Assembly: GCA_965204565.1 (NCBI GenBank)
Contig: CBDBEU010000004.1
Coordinates: forward strand, 1-64,000
Reading direction: 5' to 3'
Source of the DNA: CBDBEU01 sp965204565
GTDB taxonomy: Bacteria; Pseudomonadota; Alphaproteobacteria; Rhizobiales; TMED25
Length of the DNA stretch: 64,000 nucleotides
Position 1 is the first letter of the stretch. Every line of letters begins with the position of its first letter. A program made the translations under genes and the position numbers. Shown here in pieces: positions 7,795-16,490 of this stretch. The notes beneath the pieces were generated by a model, which was not told where the DNA came from, made no database searches, and saw only the letters and a program-made list of their open reading frames with translations.

Positions 7795-8640
7795 CTAGGA
7801 GTTCATCAATCGGCGAATATCGCGCGGTGTCACCGGCAGGCGCTTTACAGCGCCGGGTTTGCCCAGCGCATCATCAATGGCCGAGGCGATGACGGCGCCG
7901 ACAGCATTGATCCCGCCTTCGCCGGCGCCCTTGACGCCAAGCGGATTGAGCGGGCTTGGCGCATTCTCGACAATCAGGGTCTCAACGCCTGGCATCTCGC
8001 GCGAGGTGGGAATGAGATAATCGGCAAAGGTCGCCGCCAACGGCTGCCCGGTCTCGTCATAGACAAACTCCTCGAACAATGCGCCACCGATACCCTGCGC
8101 GGCACCACCGGCGATCTGTCCCTCGACCAGCACCGAATTGACCGCCCGGCCAATGTCATAGGCAACCAGCAGGCGCTCCACGGCGACCTCACCGGTTTCC
8201 TGATCGATCGTCACCACAGCGCCGTGAATACCGTAGGGGTAGGTCATGTGATCGCACAGAAACTTATCCTCGACCGAAAGCGCCGCGCCCTCGCCGGCGC
8301 CGGCGTTCGCAACTTCGCCGAGCGTTACCGACGGGCCGGCATCATCGCCTTTTGGTGCAATGCGGCCATCGGCAATTGCAAGTTCGTCCGGGGCTGACTG
8401 CAGCAGGCGGCCTGTAACGGCAAGAATTTCCTCACGTAGCTTTTGCGCGCAGATGTGGACGGCGGAGCCTGTCATCACCGTCACCCGCGAGGCAAAAGCG
8501 CCGCGGCCCTCGGCAATGCGGTCGGTCTGTCCGTGGATCACGGTAAAGTCTTCCAGGGGAGCCGGTATGACCTCGGCACAAATCTGGGCCAGCGAGGTTT
8601 CGATCCCCTGGCCGACCGATGCAGCACCGGTGACAATTTC
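7795..8640 (-). pseudogene. CoxL/xanthine-dehydrogenase-type molybdenum hydroxylase, 3' fragment
   Basis: About 280 residues of the C-terminal molybdopterin-binding domain of a xanthine dehydrogenase/CO dehydrogenase large-subunit family protein. It contains the VTGAASVGQGIET loop, where the family has the conserved Gln of GQG, and the GAGEGGINAVGAV segment, which holds the catalytic glutamate of GxGE. The full subunit is normally about 750-800 residues. Here the first roughly 480 residues, including the other cofactor loops, are missing: at about 8640 the frame runs straight into prophage DNA, making a chimaeric open reading frame that begins at 8778. It cannot make a working enzyme. It was probably once part of the neighbouring catabolic cluster. 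Confidence 0.8.
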
Positions 8641-8778
8641 GATCCGGCCACGGGCATGCATTCCGGCCCACTGTTCCCCGGTCATGTCGCCGAACCCGGA
8701 CGGATCGAATTCTTCACCCTCGGCGATATCCCGGCCGCTGATGCGCAGCGGCGCGAGTGCCTTGAATGTGGCTTTCAT
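8641..8778 (-). pseudogene. Phage gene following the capsid gene, 5' fragment fused to coxL
   Basis: The first 46 or so codons, beginning MKATFKALAPLRISGRDI, resemble the short proteins encoded just after the major capsid gene in Mu-like phages of alphaproteobacteria. The gene starts nine bases after the capsid stop. Its 3' part is replaced in frame by the molybdenum hydroxylase sequence at about 8640, marking the deletion breakpoint. Confidence 0.6.
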
Positions 8779-8787
8779 GATGGGTTC

Positions 8788-9729
8788 CTAGTCCGCGAGG
8801 ACGTCTTCGAGCAGGAAGCCGGCGCGCTTGGCGACGATCTCTTCCTTGACGCTCTCGCCGGCGCGCACGAGCCTGCCTCCACGAAGGCCCATATCGGCGT
8901 CCATCGTGCCGGCGACCTTCTCGCCATTCTGGGCGGTGAACCCGAAGGTAATGCCGCCTGAAGTGTCGGCTGTGCTGTCGATGAACTGGCCGGCGACAAT
9001 ATCCGCCCAGGTGCGGTTGACGACGGGATTTTCGCCCGGCTTCTTGATGTTGACCCGCGCGGCGCCGACAAGAACGCGCCGGACTTCGAGCAGGTCGGCG
9101 ACGGCCTGCCGCGCGACGACACCGCTGTCGCCGGAATTACTCTGGACCGCCTTGACGACTTTCGAGTGCTGGCGAAACACGCGCCACACATTGTTGCCGA
9201 AGACGATCTGGTTCGGTTTCATCCAGCACCCGTCCATGACCTCAAGAAGAAGATCGATCGGATCGCTGTCGGCATGATCGAACTGATCGGGGCCGGCCAG
9301 AGCGCGGTAATGATCGGCGTGGTAGTTGGCCTTGTCGGTGACCTTGTTTGCCACGCGGACCTCTCTGCCGAGCATGACGATGCTGGTCGCGCGCATGGTC
9401 GCACGGGCTTCCGGGTCCCAGCCGTTTTCTTCGGCTTCCATGATGGTCGTATTGTCGAGCGGTACGTCGATGCCGAAGTCTTCGACCTCGGAGTTCTGTT
9501 CCTCGCCCTCGATTTCCACCTGGTTGGGCGCGGACCTGCGACCGACACGGGTGTCGGGAACAGTAAACATTTCCTCCTCGTTATATGTATGCCAGCGGAA
9601 TTTTCGACCGGTGTTGACGCGCGGAAGCACATCGTCGGCGATCAGTTCGTAGTCGGGATTGGAATAGCCGATCGCGATCGCCGTCAGCTTTTCGTCGACG
9701 GCGAACTGCTGGTCGTTCGGTCTGGGCAT
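8788..9729 (-). CDS. Phage major capsid protein
   Basis: A 313-residue protein at the position of Mu gpT (the major head subunit), directly after the protease and decoration genes. Segments such as YELIADDVLPRV, VPLDNTTIMEAEENG and PNQIVFGNNVWR are characteristic of the capsid family of Mu-like prophages in alphaproteobacteria. No other capsid candidate is present. The identification rests on family pattern and gene order; I cannot confirm the HK97-type fold from sequence alone. Confidence 0.75.
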   Translation of the reverse strand: MPRPNDQQFAVDEKLTAIAIGYSNPDYELIADDVLPRVNTGRKFRWHTYNEEEMFTVPDTRVGRRSAPNQVEIEGEEQNSEVEDFGIDVPLDNTTIMEAEENGWDPEARATMRATSIVMLGREVRVANKVTDKANYHADHYRALAGPDQFDHADSDPIDLLLEVMDGCWMKPNQIVFGNNVWRVFRQHSKVVKAVQSNSGDSGVVARQAVADLLEVRRVLVGAARVNIKKPGENPVVNRTWADIVAGQFIDSTADTSGGITFGFTAQNGEKVAGTMDADMGLRGGRLVRAGESVKEEIVAKRAGFLLEDVLAD

Positions 9730-9744
9730 GATATGGGTTCTCCG

Positions 9745-10131
9745 TTAGCCGCGCATGGTCTGGGGTGTGATATGGACCGCGCCGAGCACCCCGGCTCCGC
9801 CGGTCTCAAGCGCAAATCCGATGATGCGAATTGTCGTATCGTCGCCCGGAACCGCCGGAATGGCCTTGCCGTCCGCATCGGCCGTCAGCGGATCGCCGGC
9901 ATTGACGGCTGCGCCAAATTCGACAATCCGAACGTCGTCCATGTAGACGTCGATATGCTGCTGAGCCTTTGCGCTGCCGCGAACGCCGGAAACGCCACAG
10001 ATCGGATTGGCCGCCGCCGCTGCCTGCTTGACCGTTTTCGCGCCGCCTGCATCGCGGGCGACAATCCGGTAAGGCGCGATCGCGCCGCTTGCGGTCTCGT
10101 TCCGGACCAGGCCAAGAGAATTCCGGTTCAT
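9745..10131 (-). CDS. Phage capsid decoration/DUF2190-like protein
   Basis: A small 128-residue protein rich in Ala, Gly and Val, with segments (YRIVARDAGG, VKQAAAAANPICGVSG, GDPLTADADGKAIPA) that resemble DUF2190-type capsid decoration proteins. These are small beta-rich proteins encoded between protease and capsid genes. Its start overlaps the protease stop (ATGA at 10128-10131), which indicates translational coupling. The role is assigned from position and resemblance. Confidence 0.6.
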   Translation of the reverse strand: MNRNSLGLVRNETASGAIAPYRIVARDAGGAKTVKQAAAAANPICGVSGVRGSAKAQQHIDVYMDDVRIVEFGAAVNAGDPLTADADGKAIPAVPGDDTTIRIIGFALETGGAGVLGAVHITPQTMRG

Positions 10132-10673
10132 TTCGCCACTCCCTTTTGAACGGCCTCGACAGCCTCGTCGATCTGGATGGGATTGCCGGCCGCGGCCTGC
10201 TCCTTCTGGTAGGCGCGCGCCTTCCTCGCGATGACCTTGGGCTCGTCGGCCTCATACTCGTCTTCGGGTTTGCCGGCGATGCCGCTCCCGCCGGTTACGA
10301 CCGGCGAAGCGCCGACCGCGGCCAGGACCTTGTCCAGCTGCGCCTGGTCGGCGCACAGCGCGATATAGTGGTCCTTCGAAGCCGGCGTGATCCTGCCGTT
10401 CCTGACGGCGGCGGCGATCTCGGTCTCGACGCGATCCCTGAACGCCTTCTCGCCGGCTTCCTTCAGCGTCCCCTCAGCCTTCTCGGCGCGGGCCAGCACG
10501 GCGTCGTAGTCGGAACGCGGCATGAAATCGTCGACCGACGGCCTCCCGGCCCTGGTCTTTTCAGCGGCAAGCTCCCTCTTGTGATCGTCGTCGCGCGTTT
10601 TGATCGCGGCGAGGATTTCCGCCTCGGTCGCGTCATCTTTCAGGCCGAGCGCCCTGGCGATGGCTTTTGACAT
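10128..10673 (-). CDS. Internal scaffold gene (Mu gpZ-like) within the protease gene
   Basis: Inside the protease frame, ATG 10673 (MSKAIARALGL) is preceded by AAAGGA seven bases upstream. The 181 residues that follow are the helical, charged scaffold region. In Mu, gene Z is exactly such an in-frame internal start within gene I, so the scaffold is made in excess over the protease. The internal start is inferred from the ribosome-binding site and this precedent. Confidence 0.55.
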   Translation of the reverse strand: MSKAIARALGLKDDATEAEILAAIKTRDDDHKRELAAEKTRAGRPSVDDFMPRSDYDAVLARAEKAEGTLKEAGEKAFRDRVETEIAAAVRNGRITPASKDHYIALCADQAQLDKVLAAVGASPVVTGGSGIAGKPEDEYEADEPKVIARKARAYQKEQAAAGNPIQIDEAVEAVQKGVAK

Positions 10674-11213
10674 GGGTTGGTCCTTTGGGGTTGATGATCC
10701 GGCTCGGGCGAGCGCGCTCATGGTCATGGCCGGACGATTGGTCAGCGCAGCCGCGATCAGCCCGACGATCTCCCTGGTCTCCTCGTCGACCAGGAATTCC
10801 GGCGAGATGAACTTCCACTCACCGGCGGTGATCGCCTCGGCGGCGGTTATGGTCCACTCGACCCTTGCCCAGACTTCACCGTCCCGGATTTCGAGTTTCT
10901 GTATCCAGCCGGCGGCTCTGGTCTCACCGCCCTCATCCGGATCGAATGCAGAGAGATGGTCGTAATCGACGAGGATCGGTTGAGCGGCGGCGTTGACCTG
11001 TTCGGCCAGCGCCTGCGGGTCGCCGAGTTTGAACTTTCGGCCATCGGCCAGATCTATCCGGGGACCGGCGGGAAATATCTGCATCCATTCGGGCGCCTTG
11101 TCGCCGGCGGAGCGCGCCAGCGCGGCCGGCCGCTTCAGAAATGCGTGTTCCGTTGCCGCCCGACCGGCGTCGGCGCGATGGATTTCGGCAAGGGTTGCGG
11201 ATGCGGTTTGCAT
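10128..11213 (-). CDS. Mu gpI-like prohead protease with C-terminal scaffold region
   Basis: A 361-residue protein. The N-terminal part (to about residue 175) has the ILVDYDHLSAF segment and the EWKFISPEFL/GLIAAALTNRPAM segments typical of Mu protein I proteases. The C-terminal part is charged and alpha-helical, as in phage scaffolds. ATG 11213 is preferred to a TTG at 11237, though no strong Shine-Dalgarno is visible. The protease cuts the scaffold and itself during prohead maturation in this family. A perfect palindrome lies upstream at 11246-11270, at the place of the Mu PI late promoter. Confidence 0.8.
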   Translation of the reverse strand: MQTASATLAEIHRADAGRAATEHAFLKRPAALARSAGDKAPEWMQIFPAGPRIDLADGRKFKLGDPQALAEQVNAAAQPILVDYDHLSAFDPDEGGETRAAGWIQKLEIRDGEVWARVEWTITAAEAITAGEWKFISPEFLVDEETREIVGLIAAALTNRPAMTMSALARAGSSTPKDQPMSKAIARALGLKDDATEAEILAAIKTRDDDHKRELAAEKTRAGRPSVDDFMPRSDYDAVLARAEKAEGTLKEAGEKAFRDRVETEIAAAVRNGRITPASKDHYIALCADQAQLDKVLAAVGASPVVTGGSGIAGKPEDEYEADEPKVIARKARAYQKEQAAAGNPIQIDEAVEAVQKGVAK

Positions 11214-11245
11214 GATGCACCAATCGCGCAGCGGCAAACCGTGTG

Positions 11246-11270
11246 CGGTGGTGACATTCCGTCACCACCG
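11246..11270 (-). promoter_or_regulatory. Perfect palindrome upstream of the protease gene (putative late-promoter operator)
   Basis: CGGTGGTGAC (11246-11255), five bases, then its exact complement (11261-11270). The same core occurs at 18794-18818 before the lysis genes. These are the positions of promoters PI and Plys in Mu, which are switched on by the C activator, so both are likely binding sites of the prophage's Mor/C-type protein. No good -35 box is present, as expected for an activator-dependent promoter. Confidence 0.6.
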
Positions 11271-11477
11271 GCCTGAAAAAGGCCGGACATCGCCGCAGGG
11301 CGGATTTGACGGTCGCCGGTCCGGAACAACATCGAATTTGAGGGGGTTTCAACAGGGCAGGGATGGCCGTTTGAGGCTCGTCCGGTACCCTCGGTCGCAT
11401 TTGAGGCAGACGCGCGTCAGCGGGCGTTTATTTCGCCGTTTGATTTATGGATGATCGGACACCATAATCGGCAGGTG

Positions 11478-11530
11478 AGCCGAGCAAGATCAGCCCGCTA
11501 TATGCGGCGAGGGATTTTCGCCCCTCCGGC
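11478..11530 (-). terminator. Possible terminator after the F-like head gene
   Basis: Right after the stop of the head gene, GTGAGCCG (minus strand, near 11530) can pair with CGGCTCAC (near 11478). The loop holds a smaller GAGGGGCGAAAATCCCTC-type hairpin. There is no strong T-run. The rest of 11271-11477 contains no gene; it has three TTTGAGG-type repeats of unknown meaning. Confidence 0.3.
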
Positions 11531-12688
11531 TCACTTTCTCCCCAGCCGCCGCTCCACATAATCGCTGTTCGTTCGATAGAGCGAGTTCAAAAACACTTCA
11601 CCGGGCCCCGCCTTCTTGAACACGGCAACCCACCAACTGCGATCGACCCTGGTGAACAGCGCCAGCTTGCCATTCAGCATCCGGGCCTCGCCGGTCTCGG
11701 CCATCGTCTGAACCTGACGATAAACCGCTTCGGTGACCTCAGGATGCTTGTCGGCAATTTTGACCGCATCGGCCAGCGTCAACGTCACGATCGACGTATC
11801 CGCGCCAAGTGCCTTGCGGTGATGGTCGGGCAAAGAGGCAAGCGGTGCGGCGATCGAGCGACGCGGATCGGTCCAGTTGGAACGAGGCAGTCCGAAACTG
11901 TTGTCGACAATTGCTTTGAACTTCGGCGATGCAACCAGATCGGCGACCGCTGTCCGCCTGACGTTGTCCGGCAGCGTTTCGAGTTGCTCTGTCAGGAACC
12001 GGGCGGCATTGCGACCGCGCTCCAGGCCGGGGTTTTGCGCCCAGCCCGGATCGATCCCCCTGGGCACCCGGACCCGTTTGCCGTTGCGCTTGTCCAGCCA
12101 GTTCCGCATTTCGACCGGTGGCGCTTCGGTATCTTCGTCATAACCGCCGCGTTCGGCCTGCCGTCTGGTGATCTGGCGGACGCCGCATTTGCAGCCCCAG
12201 CCATTGGGCGGATAGTGCGTTCGCCACCACGGATCGTCGATCGGCAGGATCGTACCGACCCAGTCCAGATGTTCAGGCCTGCGGTTTTCGCTGGCGGACA
12301 AGGTGTAGCGCAGAAACGGCAAATACCTCCTTGTGCGCCGGGTCCGCTCCCATTCGCCCGCCGCCCGCGCCGTCGCCACATTAGCCCAATGGATCGTCCT
12401 TAGTCGGCGCGGCGAGCCAAGCTGCTGCCCCCACCATCCCTTCGCTTCGAGAACAGGCTGAATGTTGGCGCGAAACTCTTCAAAACTCTGCTGGTCGCGG
12501 ATCGCCCGGTCAACGGCGGAACGCAAATCGGCGAGTACCTCAAAGCCTTTTGTCTTGGCAACCGTGAATGTGATGGCGTGTTCTTCAGGCGCAATATCGC
12601 GCCAGTCGAATGTCGGCGTTTGCCCCTTGCCCTCGAAATAGCGCGTAACCTCGGCCGGTGCTTCCGTGAACAGCGGCTCGTCAGCCAT
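11531..12688 (-). CDS. Mu F-like minor head protein (gp30-like)
   Basis: A 385-residue protein of the phage Mu F/SPP1 gp7 head-morphogenesis family. It has the family's HWANVATARAAGEWERTRR helix and the downstream Cys/Trp-rich NGWGCKCGVRQITRRQAE segment, which matches the conserved CRC-type motif. ATG 12688 is chosen over a GTG at 12706, which has no clear ribosome-binding site. The start overlaps the end of the portal gene by eight bases. In Mu the protein is a minor capsid component needed for DNA packaging into the head. Confidence 0.82.
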   Translation of the reverse strand: MADEPLFTEAPAEVTRYFEGKGQTPTFDWRDIAPEEHAITFTVAKTKGFEVLADLRSAVDRAIRDQQSFEEFRANIQPVLEAKGWWGQQLGSPRRLRTIHWANVATARAAGEWERTRRTRRYLPFLRYTLSASENRRPEHLDWVGTILPIDDPWWRTHYPPNGWGCKCGVRQITRRQAERGGYDEDTEAPPVEMRNWLDKRNGKRVRVPRGIDPGWAQNPGLERGRNAARFLTEQLETLPDNVRRTAVADLVASPKFKAIVDNSFGLPRSNWTDPRRSIAAPLASLPDHHRKALGADTSIVTLTLADAVKIADKHPEVTEAVYRQVQTMAETGEARMLNGKLALFTRVDRSWWVAVFKKAGPGEVFLNSLYRTNSDYVERRLGRK

Positions 12689-14246
12689 TGCCGATGTCGC
12701 CTTCACCTCTGGCTATCATCGCCTGAATGGCCATGGTCTTTGCCAGAGCCGCCGTGTCGGGGTTGAGCGTGTTCAATCGCTGGACGAAATCCTCATAGCC
12801 CGATGCCTCGTTGGCAATTTCGGTTATCCGATCAAGCATCGGCTGCATGTCGGCCTGCCAGTTATCAAGCCCTGCCTCGACAAGCCGGTCGAGCAGGTCG
12901 CCTTGCCCGGATGCCAGATGCGAGCCGCCGCAATGCGGACAGGCGCGCGCCCTTTCGTTTTTCATTGTTTCGTCGTCTTCACTTTCGTCCGCGGGATCGC
13001 GCACCGTTTCCTTCGGCGGGACCAGAACCTCCTCGCCTTCTCCAGGCGCGGCGAAGCCGACCTTCTTGCGCACCGCCGCCATCGGCACCTTCAGCCCCAT
13101 GGGGACGAGCTTTGCCAGCGCCTCCGACATCGTCCTGATGTCTTCCGGGTCTTCGACCGGCCAGGAGACGATCGGTGCGGATGCGTCCGGCCCGAAATTG
13201 AATGAAACGAACGGAACGATCAGATCGCGGTTGATCGTCGTGCCCAATTGACGGGCATCGGCCTTCTTGATGTCGATCTTGACGTCTTCATGGATTTTCG
13301 CCTGGGACAACGACGAGCCGTCGTCTGTTGTCATTGTCTGGCCGAGCACTGCCTTGGAAACCTGCTTGTCCAGATATTCGGCCATTGCGCCGAACACGGC
13401 GTTGCCCTGTCCGCCCCTGGCTTCGATAAATTCGATCTCCATGCCCTGGTCGATTATCGCCGCCGCGTCATGTCCCAGATCGCGAACCGCCCTTAGAAGC
13501 GTTGCCCTTTCCTTCTCGCTGGCCTCGCCGTGGTATTTGCCGACGCGCAACGGCATGCCGAATACTTCCAGAAACGCCGCCCAATCCTGCAGGGTGAACG
13601 CCTTCAGCATGAACATCCATGAGACCAGGCGGGCAAGGCCCGATCGGACCGGAAAACCGGATTTAAGCCTGGGCCGGTGGACGATCATCGACCAGGGCGG
13701 GATTTCCCGGCCCTCCTTGATCTTGTCATCCTTGATGCGCAGCTCGGTTCCCGTGAGCTTGTCGAACTGAAAAAAACGCGGATCGCGGTGAATGTACTTT
13801 TTCGGCTTCCACAAATCCTCGCCGTGTTCCCAGATCACTTCGACCGCCGAATACCCCTTGGCGATCCCGTCCAGGCAATCGTCGATCATATCGGCAAAAA
13901 CCGGAGCCTCGATGAGCTTCTCGACTTCCTCGACGATACGTTCATCGCCTTCCATTCCGGTGACGATCGGCTCAATCAGCGATATCGCCCGCTTGCGCTG
14001 GCCAAGCACCGAAGCGTAGTGCGTGTCTCGCTCCTCCATTTCTTCAGCCAGGATCAGGTAGGCATCGTGCCTGCCCGTGTTTGCGTCCTTGATGACCCTG
14101 GCGAGCTTTGCCGGATCGAGATTTTTGGCGACGGTGTCATGCCACGGGCTTCGAACGCCGCCGACCGTTGCGGCCGCGTGTTCGCGTGTCAGCACGGTTT
14201 TCCCGATAGGCAATCCGTCCGGCCCGAGAATGGCTGATGCGGTCAT
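12681..14246 (-). CDS. Portal protein, DUF935 family (Mu gp29-like)
   Basis: A 521-residue portal protein of the DUF935 family. It forms the dodecameric ring through which DNA enters the head in Mu-like phages. Recognisable segments are YSAVEVIWE, LVSWMFMLKAFTLQDWAAFLEVFGMPLRVGKY (divided here by family blocks) and the VLGQTMTTD block. ATG 14246 overlaps the terminase stop (TAATG) with GGAGGG eight bases upstream, so translation is coupled. The C-terminal part has a CPHCGG knuckle near residue 445, which may be a zinc site. Confidence 0.88.
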   Translation of the reverse strand: MTASAILGPDGLPIGKTVLTREHAAATVGGVRSPWHDTVAKNLDPAKLARVIKDANTGRHDAYLILAEEMEERDTHYASVLGQRKRAISLIEPIVTGMEGDERIVEEVEKLIEAPVFADMIDDCLDGIAKGYSAVEVIWEHGEDLWKPKKYIHRDPRFFQFDKLTGTELRIKDDKIKEGREIPPWSMIVHRPRLKSGFPVRSGLARLVSWMFMLKAFTLQDWAAFLEVFGMPLRVGKYHGEASEKERATLLRAVRDLGHDAAAIIDQGMEIEFIEARGGQGNAVFGAMAEYLDKQVSKAVLGQTMTTDDGSSLSQAKIHEDVKIDIKKADARQLGTTINRDLIVPFVSFNFGPDASAPIVSWPVEDPEDIRTMSEALAKLVPMGLKVPMAAVRKKVGFAAPGEGEEVLVPPKETVRDPADESEDDETMKNERARACPHCGGSHLASGQGDLLDRLVEAGLDNWQADMQPMLDRITEIANEASGYEDFVQRLNTLNPDTAALAKTMAIQAMIARGEGDIGNG

Positions 14247-15895
14247 TACCAAAGCCCTCCATGCCGTCTGAATCCGCCACCATCGCTTTTGGTGAAAGGA
14301 TCCCGGTCGATGTCACGAGACGACCGGTAGCCGTAATAGGATAGTGCATCGCGCTCGGCTGCGTAGTTCGCCAGCGCACAGGCGATCGCACTGTCACCGT
14401 GACGCTTCCTGTCCTTGCGCGACCGGTCGGTCGTTCTCTTGTCGGTCGGTATTTGCGCGACGCCGTTCATGGTGCGGATCAGGCGCAGGTCCGAATAGGT
14501 GTCATCGTCCTTCGGGATGGACATCTCTGCATCCTCAAAGACCGATTTGAATTTTGGCATGTTCTCCCGGTACCAGGCTTGTGACAGCATCACGACTTCG
14601 ACAATGTGCGCGCCATATTTCTGCAGGAATGCTTCCGCCATCGGCAAACCAAGACCGGTCCCGTCAGGACAAAAGCCGGACAGGCGCGGCAGGCGGTCGG
14701 CGATGTACTTGCCGATCAGTTCCTGCTCCTTGAACGGAACATTGCGCAGTTCGACGACAAACGGTGTCGTCTTGTGCATGTTGCGCTCGATCGTGAGCGG
14801 CCAGAACACGGTCAGATCGTGAAACCGGCCAACGTCGCTCCCGAGTGCGTGGCGGCGCAGCGGGTCGAGTCTTTCAAGTCCGGGTAACAGCTTTTCCTCG
14901 CACCAGTCCAGCGCAGACGGCTTGCGAATGTGATCCGGTTCGTGAACGAAATCGTTCGTCACTTCCCACCTGAAAACCGGTATATCCTCTTTCATCGCCG
15001 AGCGGATCAGGGAGCCGGGCAGGAACACGCCGGAGCCTTTTGCCGGGATGCAGAACAGTTCTTCGTCTGCAGCCTCGCCATAGCCGCCGATGATGCCGGC
15101 GCGCCATTCGGTCTCCGCCTCGACCGACCATTCCTTTCCGGTGACCAGGCAGATGCGTTCATAAAGCCCGTCCTCAAGCGCCTCATCGAAATCGAACCGA
15201 ACGACCTTCGCCTTCTTGCGCCGACCGGCATGGACGTCCTGGACAAGCTGATTGAACGGATTGTCCTCGCCATCATGGGTCGAGATCACACAGACCTTGC
15301 CACCCCATATGCGAAACGCCAAAGCTGCTTTCAAAACCTCTTCAAGATCGTCGTGAAAGGCTGCTTCGTCGATGATGACATAGCCCTGCCGACCGCGAAG
15401 CGATCTCGGCCTGGAGGTCAGCGCGACGATTTCGAAGCCCGATGCAAAGCGAACGCGAAATGCCTGAATGCCGATCGGCTCGCCGCGCTTGTCCGTATCC
15501 TGCCAGATGAATTCAGACACTTCGGACGCCGCCTGATCGAATGCCTTTGCCCACATGGCGCAGACCTCGATGAACTCGCGCGTCATGTCGAGATTGTAGC
15601 CGAGATAGAGTACATCCATCCCGTCCGCGCCACGTTCGGCTGCGGCGGTCAGAACAGCATCGGCGCCCAGCGCCCATGTGGCGCCGGTGCGGCGCGATTT
15701 TTCGCAAACGGTAATCTGATGGAACGCCGTCGTCGCAAGCAGGCGTTTCTGATAAGCCAACAGAACATCGGGAATCGATCCCGCCCCGGCCGCCTGAATT
15801 TTCTGAACGCCCGATGCAATGGCTTCAAAACGATGCCTGGACCATTCCTGTTCGCCGATCAGCCGGCCGGATTTGGCTTCCCGCTCATGCTGCAT
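14246..15895 (-). CDS. Terminase large subunit (Mu gp28-like)
   Basis: A 549-residue packaging ATPase/nuclease. Walker A-like SRRTGAT is at residues 67-73 and Walker B YVIIDEAAF has the acid pair D176/E177. The C-terminal nuclease half has the expected GSDVGRFHDLTV segment, where the family has an acidic RNase H-like strand. ATG 15895 lies just inside the end of the DUF3486 gene (11-base overlap). It cuts and pumps phage DNA into proheads by the headful mechanism in Mu. Confidence 0.87.
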   Translation of the reverse strand: MQHEREAKSGRLIGEQEWSRHRFEAIASGVQKIQAAGAGSIPDVLLAYQKRLLATTAFHQITVCEKSRRTGATWALGADAVLTAAAERGADGMDVLYLGYNLDMTREFIEVCAMWAKAFDQAASEVSEFIWQDTDKRGEPIGIQAFRVRFASGFEIVALTSRPRSLRGRQGYVIIDEAAFHDDLEEVLKAALAFRIWGGKVCVISTHDGEDNPFNQLVQDVHAGRRKKAKVVRFDFDEALEDGLYERICLVTGKEWSVEAETEWRAGIIGGYGEAADEELFCIPAKGSGVFLPGSLIRSAMKEDIPVFRWEVTNDFVHEPDHIRKPSALDWCEEKLLPGLERLDPLRRHALGSDVGRFHDLTVFWPLTIERNMHKTTPFVVELRNVPFKEQELIGKYIADRLPRLSGFCPDGTGLGLPMAEAFLQKYGAHIVEVVMLSQAWYRENMPKFKSVFEDAEMSIPKDDDTYSDLRLIRTMNGVAQIPTDKRTTDRSRKDRKRHGDSAIACALANYAAERDALSYYGYRSSRDIDRDPFTKSDGGGFRRHGGLW

Positions 15896-16487
15896 CGGCC
15901 CCGCCTTCCGACAAGGCAGGTTCCACCGGATCAATGCCGAGAATGTCAGCCTTGATGGCCGCGACGGTATCGGATTTCAGGCCCCTGGCTTTGGCAGACT
16001 TGTCGATCGCTTTCGTTACACGGCGTTTGAAGTCCTCCTCGACCCGCCGCTTGTGCTCGGTCGAGATCGACAGCGCTTCGACGGAATGTTTCAGGGCTCG
16101 CGACAACTCCATCGCCCCCTTGGTGGAAATCTCCTTGCCGCCTTCCATGATCTCGAAGATCAGCGTCTTGATCGTCTCGGCGATCATGATGGTCAGATTG
16201 TCTGAGCTGTCCGGACCAAGCGCCCTTGTCAGCGCGTTCGATATCTCCCGCACTTCGTTCATGCGCCGGAACGCCATCGCCTTGCGGACAGAAAAACGGT
16301 TGAAGGCCGATTTGCTGATTGAGCCGACGCCGCGATCGGCAAGCCTGGAATTGAACTCCTCAAGAATATCCTTTTGCAGGCGGTCGCCTTTTTGAAGCTC
16401 CGCCACGACCCAGACGACGTCCGGTTCGGCTTCCTCGGGAAGCAGGTCGATTGCAGACAGGCGTCCACGGCCCTTGTGCCCGGCCAC
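15885..16487 (-). CDS. DUF3486 family phage protein (Mu gp27-like, probable small terminase)
   Basis: A 200-residue protein beginning MAGHKGRGRLSAIDLLPEEA, the hallmark of the DUF3486 family encoded just before the Mu-like large terminase. An N-terminal helix-turn-helix-like part (SISKSAFNRFSVRK) is followed by a long helical region. The family is thought to supply the small terminase function that recognises the packaging site. Confidence 0.85.
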   Translation of the reverse strand: MAGHKGRGRLSAIDLLPEEAEPDVVWVVAELQKGDRLQKDILEEFNSRLADRGVGSISKSAFNRFSVRKAMAFRRMNEVREISNALTRALGPDSSDNLTIMIAETIKTLIFEIMEGGKEISTKGAMELSRALKHSVEALSISTEHKRRVEEDFKRRVTKAIDKSAKARGLKSDTVAAIKADILGIDPVEPALSEGGADAA

Positions 16488-16490
16488 GGT

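Noticed and set aside
7795..8778. A functional phage-hydroxylase fusion protein
   Set aside because: The hydroxylase half lacks two thirds of its fold and the phage half is only the beginning of a small protein, so an accidental fusion at a deletion is far more likely than a working chimaera.
14930..15955. Plus-strand 341-codon frame opposite the terminase gene
   Set aside because: Antisense to the Walker A/B-containing terminase; no recognisable domain.
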